Source of the DNA: Streptomyces griseoviridis
GTDB taxonomy: Bacteria; Actinomycetota; Actinomycetes; Streptomycetales; Streptomycetaceae
DNA length: 64,000 nucleotides
NCBI RefSeq assembly: GCF_005222485.1
Contig: NZ_CP029078.1
Location: 2,508,001-2,572,000 of the forward strand
Direction: 5' to 3'
The notes beneath the pieces were generated by a model that was not told the origin of the DNA, searched no databases, and saw only the letters and a program-made list of their open reading frames with translations. The translations under genes and the position numbers were made by a program. Shown here one piece after another: positions 47,458-55,718 of this stretch (within the stretch, counting starts at the first letter, position 1; every line of letters begins with the position of its first letter).

Positions 47458-48135
47458 CTACGCGTCGTCGAGGCCTCGCTCGATCGCGTAGCGCACCAGC
47501 TCGACCCTGTTGTGGAGTTGGAGCTTGCCCAGGGTGTTCTGGACGTGGTTCTGCACCGTGCGGTGGGAGATCACCAGGCGCTCGGCGATCTGCTTGTAGC
47601 TGAGGCCCTTGGCGACCAGCCGCAGCACCTCCGTCTCCCGGTCGGTCAGCCTGGGCGCGCCGGAATCGTCGGCTCCCGCCGGTCCCGGCGCGGGTTCGGA
47701 GGCCAGCCTGCGGTACTCGCCGAGGACGAGACCGGCCAGGCCCGGCGTGAACACCGGGTCCCCGACGGCCGTGCGGCGCACCGCGTCGAGCAGTTCCTCG
47801 GTGGAGGCCGACTTCAGCAGATAGCCGGTCGCGCCCGACTTGACGGCCTCCAGGACGTCCGCGTGCTCGCCGCTCGCGGAGAGCACCAGGACCCGCAACG
47901 CCGGGTTGTGGGCGACGAGTTCCTGGCAGACCCGCACGCCGGGCAGGGCGGGCAGGTTGAGGTCGAGGACCAGCACGTCGGGGGCGGCGGCCTTGGCGCG
48001 CCGCACGGCCTGCTCGCCGTCGCCCGCCGTGGCGACCACGTCGAACCCCGACTCGGCCAGGTCCCGCGCCACCGCGTCGCGCCACATCGGGTGGTCGTCG
48101 ACCACCATCACCCTGATCGGGTCCCGCTCGCTCAT
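47458..48135 (-). CDS. macR: NarL/FixJ-family response regulator, MacR-like
   Basis: 225 residues. Receiver domain (about 6-125) with acidic pocket D13/D14, phospho-acceptor D58 (VLVLDLNLPALPGV) and K near 108 (LLKSAS). LuxR-type helix-turn-helix at the C-terminus: LTDRETEVLRLVAKGLSYKQIAERLVIS followed by VQNHVQNTLGKL. Its ATG overlaps the kinase stop (ATGA). Position and architecture match MacR of the MacRS system (SCO2120/2121), which affects aerial hyphae and actinorhodin in S. coelicolor. Confidence 0.85.
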   Translation of the reverse strand: MSERDPIRVMVVDDHPMWRDAVARDLAESGFDVVATAGDGEQAVRRAKAAAPDVLVLDLNLPALPGVRVCQELVAHNPALRVLVLSASGEHADVLEAVKSGATGYLLKSASTEELLDAVRRTAVGDPVFTPGLAGLVLGEYRRLASEPAPGPAGADDSGAPRLTDRETEVLRLVAKGLSYKQIAERLVISHRTVQNHVQNTLGKLQLHNRVELVRYAIERGLDDA

Positions 48136-49403
48136 CGTCGTCCCGCCTTCCCCCGTGGGTCCTTCGTCCGCTTCGGTACGGTCAGTTCGACCTCGGTGCC
48201 CTGACCCGGCACCGAGAGCAGTTCGGCCCGGCCGCCGAGGTCCCGCAGCCGGCCCCTGATCGACTGGGCGACCCCGAGCCGCCCCTCCCCCTCGGCCTGC
48301 GCGAGCCGCCCCTCGGGGATGCCGGGACCGTCGTCCCGCACGGTCACCACGACCTCGTCCGGCTCGTCCTCGACGAGGATCCAGGCACAGGCGCCCGCGC
48401 CCGCGTGCCGGTCGACGTTGTCCAGGGCGGCGCCGACCGCCGCCGCCAGCTCCCGCGCCTCGGGCGCCGGCAGCAGCACGGCCGCGCCGGGCTCGGCGAG
48501 GCTGACCCGGGCGGAGGCGTAGGGGGCGAGCAGCGCCCGCAGATCGAGGGGGGAGCCGGGACCGTCGTCCGGGCCGGGACCGCCGCCGACGACGGTGCCG
48601 ACGCTGCCGGTGCTGCCGGTGCTGCCGTCGGTGTCGGCGGTGGCCGCGCCGGTCCGTGCCGTGCGCGCCACCGGCACCAGGCCGCCCGAGACCAGCATGC
48701 GCAGCGCCACCTCCTGCTCGCCCGCCAGCCGGCCGAGGTCGGCCGCCTCGCCGCCGAGGACCGCGCCGCGCCGCTGCACCATGGCCAGCACCTGGAGCAC
48801 CCCGTCGTGGATGTCACGGGCGAGCCGCTCCCGCTCCCGGGTCGCGGCCTCGATCTCCAGGGCGCGGGCCAGGGTGCGCTCGGAGGCGCGGGCGACCTCG
48901 ACGACATAGCCGATCGCGATGGACGCGACCCAGACCAGCACCACGTTGTGGACGGTGTCGCGGGCCGGGGCGCCGCGCTCGACCAGGTTGGCGGCGGCGA
49001 CCAGCGTGGAGGCGACGGCGGCCCAGCGCCAGCCGCCCTTGATGGCGAAGGCCAGCACGGCGCCCGCCGTCCATATCGACGGCAGGGTCGGGCCGCCGTC
49101 GAGCACCCGCGCGGGCGAGTCGGCGACCGGGGTGAGCAGGATGCCGGAGAGCGCGACCGTCAGGTCGGCGGCGAGGAACCGCTTGGTGCAGGCCGCCGCG
49201 TTCGCCACCCGGGGCAGGGTGGCCAGCGTCCACACCGACAGGACGGCGTAGTAGCCGATGGCGACGCCCGGCCGGCGGAAGTGCTCGTAGCCGGAGACGA
49301 AGAGTCCCACCGCGTACAGCATGGTGAGCACCCGGTAGCCGCTGAGCGCGCGCCACAGCGGCTGCTCGACCGACATCCTCATGACCCGCTCGCGCTCGGC
49401 CAT
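48132..49403 (-). CDS. macS: Sensor histidine kinase, MacS-like
   Basis: 423 residues. Five or six membrane helices (about 20-165) without an extracytoplasmic sensor domain, then a HisKA_3 dimerisation helix with H199 in ARDIHDGVLQVLA and an HATPase domain (NVDRHAGAG, VRDDGPGIPEGRL). A flexible insertion rich in Gly, Thr and Asp (about 250-280) sits between them. This is the NarL-partner type of kinase, co-translated with the regulator behind it. Signal unknown; recognition at the membrane is likely. ATG after GGGGGAG. Confidence 0.87.
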   Translation of the reverse strand: MAERERVMRMSVEQPLWRALSGYRVLTMLYAVGLFVSGYEHFRRPGVAIGYYAVLSVWTLATLPRVANAAACTKRFLAADLTVALSGILLTPVADSPARVLDGGPTLPSIWTAGAVLAFAIKGGWRWAAVASTLVAAANLVERGAPARDTVHNVVLVWVASIAIGYVVEVARASERTLARALEIEAATRERERLARDIHDGVLQVLAMVQRRGAVLGGEAADLGRLAGEQEVALRMLVSGGLVPVARTARTGAATADTDGSTGSTGSVGTVVGGGPGPDDGPGSPLDLRALLAPYASARVSLAEPGAAVLLPAPEARELAAAVGAALDNVDRHAGAGACAWILVEDEPDEVVVTVRDDGPGIPEGRLAQAEGEGRLGVAQSIRGRLRDLGGRAELLSVPGQGTEVELTVPKRTKDPRGKAGRR

Positions 49404-49461
49404 CTCCCCCGCCCCCCGACCTCGGCGCCCCCCGGCGCCGACCGCCTTGTACCGCCGGGCG

Positions 49462-50223
49462 TCAGCTCCCCGACGTCCCGTTCTTCTCCGCCTGCGCGGC
49501 GGCCGCCCTCGCCGCCTTCGCGGCTTTGTCCGCTTTGGCCTCGTCCGCGATCTTCCGCTTCGCCGCCGTCGCGTAGATGTCGACGTACTCCTGGCCGGAG
49601 AGCTTCATGATCTCGTACATGACCTCGTCGGTCACCGCGCGCAGCACGAAACGGTCGTGCTCCATGCCCTGGTAGCGGCTGAAGTCCAGCGGCTCGCCGA
49701 TCCGGATGCCGGGCCGCATCAGCTTCGGCATGACCTGTCCCGGCGGCTGGATCTTCTCCGTGTCGATCATCGCGACGGGGATCACCGGGGCGCCGGAGGC
49801 GAGCGCCACCCTGGCCAGGCCGCCGGGCTTGCCCCGGTACAGCCTGCCGTCGGGCGAGCGGGTGCCCTCCGGGTAGATCCCGAACAGCTCCCCGCGTTCC
49901 AAAACTTCGAGGCCGCTCTTGACGGCCGCCTCGCCCGCGCCGCGCGCGCCCGAGCGGTCCACCGGGAGCTGGCCGACGCCCTTGAAGAACGCCGCGGTCA
50001 ACCTGCCCTTCACCCCCGGGGTGGTGAAGTACTCGGCCTTCGCGATGAAGGTGACCTTGCGCTCCAGGACCGCGGGCAGGAAGAAGGAGTCCGAGAAGGA
50101 GAGGTGATTGCTCGCCAGGATCGCCGCGCCCTCGGCGGGAATGTTCTCCATCCCCTCCACCCAGGGCCGGAAGGTGACCTTCAGCGGTCCCCCGATAGCG
50201 ACCTTCATCGCGCCGTACATCAC
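49462..50223 (-). CDS. 1-acyl-sn-glycerol-3-phosphate acyltransferase family protein
   Basis: 253 residues from the GTG at 50223 with AGGAGG seven bases before; the adjacent ATG (50220) is the alternative. The PlsC domain shows the catalytic HX4D, H40 to D45 in NHLSFSD, and GIYPEGTRSPDGRL. It acylates lysophosphatidic acid or a related lysophospholipid at the membrane. The C-terminal tail (about 215-253) is Lys/Ala-rich and probably a helical extension. Confidence 0.9.
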   Translation of the reverse strand: MMYGAMKVAIGGPLKVTFRPWVEGMENIPAEGAAILASNHLSFSDSFFLPAVLERKVTFIAKAEYFTTPGVKGRLTAAFFKGVGQLPVDRSGARGAGEAAVKSGLEVLERGELFGIYPEGTRSPDGRLYRGKPGGLARVALASGAPVIPVAMIDTEKIQPPGQVMPKLMRPGIRIGEPLDFSRYQGMEHDRFVLRAVTDEVMYEIMKLSGQEYVDIYATAAKRKIADEAKADKAAKAARAAAAQAEKNGTSGS

Positions 50224-50368
50224 CCGAGTGCCTCCTGTGTCCGTCGGTCAGACCTTAACCCGGTCCACGGCCCGAGGAGCCGACGACCCTGGTCGGTGTC
50301 AGTGCGGTCGCGTACCGTGAAGGTCCTGCGAACAACGCCCCGCACACCGTCTGCCCCTCGTTCGCGCC

Positions 50369-50424
50369 CTTGTGCCGTTGTCCCCTTGTCCCGTTGCCCC
50401 GCTGTCCCGCTCTCCCGTTGTCCT
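50369..50424. repeat. Seven tandem degenerate octamers
   Basis: The units CTTGTGCC, GTTGTCCC, CTTGTCCC, GTTGCCCC, GCTGTCCC, GCTCTCCC and GTTGTCCT follow head to tail with strict 8-base spacing (consensus G-yTGTCCC) in the 239-base gap upstream of the hydrolase gene. No frame through them is coding. The rest of the gap shows nothing recognisable. Confidence 0.85.
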
Positions 50425-50462
50425 TCATGTATCGCCCCTCCCACACGAACAGGAGACCGAAG

Positions 50463-51242
50463 GTGCCGGTCCTTCCTGGAGCCGAGCCGTACCGCCACGA
50501 GGGCGGCAAGGTCGGCGTCCTCCTCTGCCACGGCTTCACCGGGTCCCCCCAGTCGCTGCGCCCCTGGGCCGAGCGGCTCGCCGAGCGTGACCTCACCGTC
50601 TCGCTGCCCCTGCTGCCCGGCCACGGCACCCGCTGGGAGGACATGCAGCTCACCGGCTGGCAGGACTGGTACGCCGAGCTGGACCGCGCGCTGCGCTCCC
50701 TGGCCGACCGCTGCGACCAGGTCTTCGTGGCCGGCCTCTCGATGGGCGGCACCCTCGCCCTGCGCCTCGCCGCCCGGCACGGGGACACGGTGAGCGGGGT
50801 CGTGCTCGTCAACCCCGCGATCCGGATGCACGGCCCGGCCGGGTACGCGCTGCCGGTCCTGCGCCATCTGGTGCCCTCCACCAAGGGCATCGCCAGCGAC
50901 ATCGCCAAGCCGGGCAGTGCGGAGCTGGGCTACAGCCGGGTCCCGCTGCACGCGGCGCACTCGCTGCGCGCCCTCTTCCGGGTGGTGGACCGCGAACTGC
51001 CGCAGGTCACCCAGCCGCTGCTGCTGCTGCGCAGCCCGCAGGACCATGTGGTGCCGCCCGCCGACTCGGCGCGCGTCCTCAGCCGGGTCTCCTCGCGCGA
51101 TGTGCGTGAGGTCCTGCTGGAACAGAGCTACCACGTCGCGACGTTGGACCACGACGCGGACCGGATCGCGCAGGAGAGCCTCGCGTTCATCGGCCGGCTC
51201 GCACCCAGTGTCGGCAAGGAAGGGACGGCCACAGGTGGCTGA
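50463..51242 (+). CDS. Alpha/beta hydrolase, carboxylesterase/monoacylglycerol lipase type
   Basis: 259 residues from GTG at 50463 (AGGAGA before it). Oxyanion motif LLCHGFTGSP near 20, nucleophile S93 in GLSMGG, acid in SPQDHVVPP (about 201) and His in SYHVATLD (about 232). This resembles the Est30/MGLP group that hydrolyses medium-chain esters and monoacylglycerols. The adjacent acyltransferase suggests lipid turnover. Its end overlaps the next gene by 8 bases. Confidence 0.87.
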   Translation: MPVLPGAEPYRHEGGKVGVLLCHGFTGSPQSLRPWAERLAERDLTVSLPLLPGHGTRWEDMQLTGWQDWYAELDRALRSLADRCDQVFVAGLSMGGTLALRLAARHGDTVSGVVLVNPAIRMHGPAGYALPVLRHLVPSTKGIASDIAKPGSAELGYSRVPLHAAHSLRALFRVVDRELPQVTQPLLLLRSPQDHVVPPADSARVLSRVSSRDVREVLLEQSYHVATLDHDADRIAQESLAFIGRLAPSVGKEGTATGG

Positions 51243-52035
51243 ACACGACTCCGAGCGCGAGGACCGTGAACCGGAGGAGCGTGGCGTGCCGTTCGACGAG
51301 GACGCGGCCTGGGCGGCGATCGTCGCGGGGTACGGCGAGGAACCGAAGGACCCGCCGGGCGCCAAACCGTTCAAGTCGGTCGAGGACCTGGCCCTGTTGG
51401 AGCCGGGGACGAACGACCCGGTGGAGCCGGAGGGCCGCACCGGGCCGAACAAATCCGGCAGACCTGACGGACCCGACGGACCTGACGGACCCGGTGCTTC
51501 CGGTGGACCTGACGGACCCAATGGACCCGACGGAATCGGTGCTTCCGGCAGAACCGAGGCGCCTGCGGAGACCTCCGGCCCGGTCGCACCCGGCGCGGGC
51601 GGGACCGGGACCGGTGAGGCCGACGCGGGCACGGCCGAGAAGGCTGAGCCCGCCGGACCCGCAGGACCCGCCCGGCCCGCAGGACCCGGCACGCCACTGG
51701 GCGGCTCCATCTCCTTCGCCCCCGGCGTCGGTCCGCGCGACTACACGCCGAAGGAACCCGCCGAGGGCGACTTCGACGAGGACGACGAAGGGCACTTCGT
51801 GCCGCCGGAGCCGCCGCCGCTGCCGGACGCCGACGCCACCGCCAAGTTCGCCTGGCTGGGCCTGATCGGCGGCCCTGTGCTGCTCCTGGTGGCGGTGCTG
51901 CTCGGCTGGGACATGACCTGGTGGCTCGCCACCCTCTGCATCGGGGGCTTCCTCGGCGGCTTCGCCACCCTGGTCGTCCGGATGGGACCGGACGACGAGG
52001 ACGACGGCAATCCGGGCCGGGGGGCGGTCGTCTAA
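51235..52035 (+). CDS. Membrane protein with collagen-like Gly-Pro-Asp repeats
   Basis: 266 residues from GTG at 51235, overlapping the hydrolase. An acidic N-terminus with PFDEDAAWAAIVAGYGEE, then a linker (about 78-160) with GPDGPDGPDGP and GGPDGPNGPDG repeats and further Pro/Ala-rich sequence, then a conserved membrane part with two helices (about 205-240) near the C-terminus. The conserved ends suggest a real gene; the linker has codon repeats and may vary between strains. Its TAA overlaps the stop of the convergent gene by four bases (CTAA). Function unknown. Confidence 0.8.
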   Translation: MAEHDSEREDREPEERGVPFDEDAAWAAIVAGYGEEPKDPPGAKPFKSVEDLALLEPGTNDPVEPEGRTGPNKSGRPDGPDGPDGPGASGGPDGPNGPDGIGASGRTEAPAETSGPVAPGAGGTGTGEADAGTAEKAEPAGPAGPARPAGPGTPLGGSISFAPGVGPRDYTPKEPAEGDFDEDDEGHFVPPEPPPLPDADATAKFAWLGLIGGPVLLLVAVLLGWDMTWWLATLCIGGFLGGFATLVVRMGPDDEDDGNPGRGAVV

Positions 52036-52805
52036 CCCGCCGCCTGCTGAACGGGCCTGCCCCGGGCGGGGATCCGGAGGGCGGCCAGGACCGGGAGATG
52101 GTCCGTGGCCGCTCTCAGGTCCGCCTCGGTCACGCCGGGCTGGTCGAGCGGGACCCCGCAGCCGAGCACCTCGACGCCCGGGGTGGCGAACAGCGCGTCG
52201 ATGCGCTGGTGCGGGTCGGCCGGTGTCGAGGTGTGCTCGCCGCCCCAGGGCGCGGTGGCCCAGCCGTCCTGGAGTCCTTCGGAAAGCCGCTGGAAGGTGC
52301 GCCCGGTGGGGCGTTCGTTGAGGTCGCCGCCGACGACGGCGTGCTCGGTGCCGAGGGCGGCGAGCCGGTCGAGGAGCAGCCCGCCCTGGGTGCGGCGCTC
52401 CTTCTCGTTCAGCGACAGATGGCAGCTGAGCACGCCGAGCCTGGCGTCGCCGAAGCGGACCACGGCGGTGGCGAAGCCGCGCCGGTGCAGTCCGGGGGTG
52501 AGCGGCAGCAGCACGTCCTCGGTCTGTTCGACGGTGGCCCGCAGACCGCACAGGATCGCGGGGCCCGCGGCCGTGCCGCCGCCGGTGAGGACGACCTGGC
52601 CCGAGGCCGCGGCGAGGCGCGCGAGCTTCTTGCGCCAGCGGAAGAAGCGTGGGGCTTCCTGGAGGAGGACGAGGTCGGGTGCGCAGGCGCCGATGACCCG
52701 GGCCAGGGCCGCGGTGTCGTCGCGCAGGGAGCGGATGTTGTAGCTCAGGACCCTGATGACCGCGGAGCCGTCGGGCTCGGTGCGGGAAGGGGGGAGCAGC
52801 GGCAT
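52032..52805 (-). CDS. Endonuclease/exonuclease/phosphatase-family protein
   Basis: 257 residues from the ATG at 52805, seven bases after TACATT, a leaderless arrangement; a GTG seven codons upstream is possible. EEP-fold motifs: VLSYNIRSL, LVLLQEA (Glu metal ligand), VVGGDLNERP and ATDHLPVLA (Asp-His). The family includes AP endonucleases, DNase I-like enzymes and sphingomyelinases; the substrate is not clear from sequence. It is separated from glkA by a two-armed terminator. Confidence 0.85.
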   Translation of the reverse strand: MPLLPPSRTEPDGSAVIRVLSYNIRSLRDDTAALARVIGACAPDLVLLQEAPRFFRWRKKLARLAAASGQVVLTGGGTAAGPAILCGLRATVEQTEDVLLPLTPGLHRRGFATAVVRFGDARLGVLSCHLSLNEKERRTQGGLLLDRLAALGTEHAVVGGDLNERPTGRTFQRLSEGLQDGWATAPWGGEHTSTPADPHQRIDALFATPGVEVLGCGVPLDQPGVTEADLRAATDHLPVLAALRIPARGRPVQQAAG

Positions 52806-52831
52806 GGTGATCAATGTACGCCTCACGCGCG

Positions 52832-52890
52832 GGGGCGCGAGACCCGCGTCGCGAGCCGGGGATACGGCTCGCGCGCCGGTCTCGCGCCCC
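52832..52890. terminator. Two-tier hairpin terminator after glkA
   Basis: An outer perfect 12-bp stem (52832-52843 with 52879-52890) encloses an inner perfect 8-bp hairpin (52850-52857 with 52866-52873). It lies about 40 bases beyond the glkA stop and before the downstream leaderless gene. Confidence 0.8.
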
Positions 52891-52932
52891 GGGGTGCGGG
52901 TGCTTCCCCGCGGTGGCCGGTCGCGGACCGCG

Positions 52933-53886
52933 TCACATGATGGGGTCGGGCTCCCGGGCCAGGTCGGCGGCGCCGACCAGGCCGGCCTCGTTGCCGAGCT
53001 TGGCGGCGATCACGTCGGCGACCGGGCGCCAGTTCCCGCCGACCAGCCAGCGCTTGTACGACTTGCGGATCGGGTCGAGGACCAGTTCGCCCTCGTCCGA
53101 GAGGCCGCCGCCGACGATGAACGCGGACGGGTCGAAGAGCGAGGCGAGGTCGGCGAGGCCGGCCCCGGCCCAGCGGGCCAGCTCGCGGTAGGAGTCGACG
53201 GCGACCGGGTCGCCCTGCCGGGCGGCCATGGAGATGTGCTTGCCCTCGATGCCGTCCGGGCTGCCGTCGCCGAGGCCGAGGAGGATCTCGGCGTGCTCCG
53301 GGGTGGCGTTGGCGCGCTGCTTGGCGTAGCGGACCAGGGCGCGGCCCGAGGCGTACTGCTCCCAGCAGCCCTGGGAGCCGCAGCCGCACAGCAGTCCGTC
53401 GGGCACCATGCGGATGTGGCCGAACTCGGCGGCGACCCCGAAGTGGCCGCGGCGGAGCTTGTTGCCGATGATGATGCCGCCGCCGAGGCCGGTGCCGAGC
53501 GTGATGCAGATGACGTTGCGGTGGCCCTTGCCCGCGCCGAACCGGTACTCGCCCCAGGCCGCCGCGTTGGCGTCGTTCTCGACGACGACGGGGAGGCCGA
53601 CGCGGGCCTCGACCTTCTCCTTGAGCGGCTCCTGGCGCCAGTCGATGTTCGGCGCGAAGTACACCGTGGAGCGCTGGCGGTTGACGTATCCGGCGGCACC
53701 GATGCCCACGCCGACGATCTCGTGTCCGGCACGCGCGCCCTCCACGGCGGCGGCGATCGCGTCCACGATGGCGTCGGGCGTGCCCGGAGTCGGCACCTTG
53801 TGCGTCGAGAGGATGTTGCCGTCCTCATCGACCACGCCGGCCGCGATCTTCGTGCCGCCGATGTCGACGCCGATGGTGAGTCCCAT
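52933..53886 (-). CDS. glkA: ROK-family glucokinase GlkA
   Basis: 317 residues. ATP-binding DIGGTKIAAGVV at 8-19, the ROK signature around GCGSQGCWEQYASG with the zinc-binding cysteines (CGCGSQGC), and the catalytic region ENDANAAAWGEY. In Streptomyces GlkA phosphorylates glucose and is central to carbon catabolite repression, beyond its enzyme role. The gene upstream (DUF5304) is the SCO2127 equivalent, known to assist glkA expression. Start ATG after GAGGGA. Confidence 0.96.
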   Translation of the reverse strand: MGLTIGVDIGGTKIAAGVVDEDGNILSTHKVPTPGTPDAIVDAIAAAVEGARAGHEIVGVGIGAAGYVNRQRSTVYFAPNIDWRQEPLKEKVEARVGLPVVVENDANAAAWGEYRFGAGKGHRNVICITLGTGLGGGIIIGNKLRRGHFGVAAEFGHIRMVPDGLLCGCGSQGCWEQYASGRALVRYAKQRANATPEHAEILLGLGDGSPDGIEGKHISMAARQGDPVAVDSYRELARWAGAGLADLASLFDPSAFIVGGGLSDEGELVLDPIRKSYKRWLVGGNWRPVADVIAAKLGNEAGLVGAADLAREPDPIM

Positions 53887-53941
53887 GAATCCCTCAGTTT
53901 CGGTCGAGCCCCGCTATGGCCAACCGTACCCGAGGGGGAGT

Positions 53942-54448
53942 TCAGTCCACGTCGATGCGTTCGCCCGTGGACGGGCCGTCGTCGCCGTCGTCGGGGCCCT
54001 TCGCGGGCTTCCGGTCGCGGTCCTGGTCCGCGGCGCGGGTGGTCCAGCGCCCTTCCTGGGTCTGGACGGCGGAGCGGTAGGCGGCGAGCAGTTCGCCGCC
54101 CGCGGCGGCGAGGTGGTCGAAGACGTCCGGGTTGCGTTCGATGACGGGTTCGACGGCGGCCCTGGCCTGCTGCACGACCTGGCGCACCACCTGCTGGGCG
54201 GCCGGTCCGCCGACCGCGCCGAGCAGCGGTGAGCCGGACGCCGAGAGCCGGTCGGCGACCGCGTCGACCAGCTTGCGCAGTTCCTCGGCGGCCGAGCCGG
54301 GCGGCGGGCCGTGCCGTTCGCGGCGGCGGGCCTTCTCCTCGGCGAGGTCCTCGGCGCACGCGGTCGCCCAGGCGTCGGCGTCGGTGGCCCGCGCCTTCTC
54401 GGCGGCCTGCGGCTCGTCGTCATCCGACCGGGGGAGCTGTTCGCTCAT
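53942..54448 (-). CDS. DUF5304 protein (SCO2127 type)
   Basis: 168 residues, acidic ends and a helical middle with LRKLVDAVADRLSASGSPLLGAVGG and VVRQVVQQARAAVEP. No membrane segment. It precedes glkA at 55 bases on the same strand. In S. coelicolor the equivalent gene SCO2127 is reported to stimulate glkA and restore glucose repression when overexpressed. Start ATG with AGGAG. The biochemical role is unknown. Confidence 0.85.
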   Translation of the reverse strand: MSEQLPRSDDDEPQAAEKARATDADAWATACAEDLAEEKARRRERHGPPPGSAAEELRKLVDAVADRLSASGSPLLGAVGGPAAQQVVRQVVQQARAAVEPVIERNPDVFDHLAAAGGELLAAYRSAVQTQEGRWTTRAADQDRDRKPAKGPDDGDDGPSTGERIDVD

Positions 54449-54505
54449 GACGGACTCCTGACTACGGTTCGTCCCTCCGACGTTACCCGAACGGCCGCCG
54501 GAGGT

Positions 54506-55675
54506 TCACCGGCCGCCCGGCCACAGCGCGGGATCGGGCGCGAACCGGATGCGCAGCTCGCCCTCGCGCAGCGACGCCCCGGCGACGGTGCAGCGGCGCA
54601 GGGCGGACGGCAGGGCGACGATCCGGCGGAACGGGCCGACGGTGAGGACGAGTTCGTCGCCGCGTCTGATCAGGTCGAGTTCGTCGCGTATCGCGCCGGG
54701 CAGCGGGAGGTGCCAGACGAGGACGCCCTCGTCGGCGAGGGCGTCGGTGACCGGCCAGTCGACGGCGGAGGTGGTGTCCCCGGGGCCCGGGACGGCGAGG
54801 GCGGTGAGGTCCTCGGGGCCGCGCGGGTCCTGGCCGAGGTGGGCGACGGGGCGGACGTCGTGGCCGCCGCGCCACTCGTCGAGCACCTTGCGCTGCTGGG
54901 CGACCGGTCCGGCGAGCCAGCCGTCGGCGGCGGCCTCGGGCAGCACCCGGCTGGCGACCAGCAGGTCGGGGCGCAGGCCGCGGACGGCGAGCGCGAGGAC
55001 GGCGGTGCGGACGGCGTCGGCGCCGGCCGGTCCTGGTTCGGCGACCAGCCGGACGACGGTCGCGGGGTCGGCGAGGACGGCCTCGACGGCGCCCAGCTCG
55101 ACCTCCCAGCGGGCCGCGGTCTCGTAGAGCCACTCGGCGGGCATGGGGACGCCGGCCAGCCGGCCGAGGACCGGGCGCAGGGCGCGGGCCGCCTGCCGTT
55201 CGGAGGGCAGCAGCCGGCGCAGGTAGCGGCGCAGCTCGCCGGGGAGGGCGAGCAGCGCGAGGGCCTGCGCGGTGGGTGGCAGGTCGACGACGAGGAGGTC
55301 GTGGGCGTCGGAGAGGGAGGCGTCCCGCAGGGCGCGCAGCAGGGTCAGCTCCTCGGCGCCCGGCAGCGGGGTGACCTCTTCGGCGTCCAGGCGGGCGGCG
55401 CCGAGCAGGTCGAGGACGCTCGCCGCGCGGTCCTGGAAGGCGGTGAGGTCGGTGCGGAACCCGGCGGTGGCGTCCGGGCGCCAGGCGGTGAGGCCGGGGG
55501 CGACGGTCACGGGGGCGGGGCCGGTCGGGGTGCCCAGTGCCGCGCCCAGGGTGTCGGCGCGGTCGGCGCCCAGGAGCAGGGTGCGGGTGCCCGCGCGGGC
55601 GGCGGCGACGGCGGTGGCCGCGGCCACGGTGGTGCGGCCGGCGCCCCCGGGGCCCGTGATCAGGATCGTGCGCAT
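54506..55675 (-). CDS. ArsA-like ATPase with altered Walker A
   Basis: 389 residues. The N-terminus MRTILITGPGGAGRTTVAAATA aligns with the deviant Walker A of ArsA/GET3 (GKGGVGKT), but both lysines are gone (Pro and Arg at those positions). LLVVDLPPTAQALALL corresponds to the switch region, and the C-terminal ArsA_HSP20-like domain is FRRIVALPSALRRCTVAGASL. Anion-pump or tail-anchored-protein ATPase function is doubtful because the catalytic and signature lysines are missing. It lies with a SRPBCC protein and DUF5304 in a divergent run of minus-strand genes. Confidence 0.82.
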   Translation of the reverse strand: MRTILITGPGGAGRTTVAAATAVAAARAGTRTLLLGADRADTLGAALGTPTGPAPVTVAPGLTAWRPDATAGFRTDLTAFQDRAASVLDLLGAARLDAEEVTPLPGAEELTLLRALRDASLSDAHDLLVVDLPPTAQALALLALPGELRRYLRRLLPSERQAARALRPVLGRLAGVPMPAEWLYETAARWEVELGAVEAVLADPATVVRLVAEPGPAGADAVRTAVLALAVRGLRPDLLVASRVLPEAAADGWLAGPVAQQRKVLDEWRGGHDVRPVAHLGQDPRGPEDLTALAVPGPGDTTSAVDWPVTDALADEGVLVWHLPLPGAIRDELDLIRRGDELVLTVGPFRRIVALPSALRRCTVAGASLREGELRIRFAPDPALWPGGR

Positions 55676-55718
55676 GGGGGTGAACGCTACCGTCCGGCGG
55701 GGTTGGCGCCGGGCGCCG

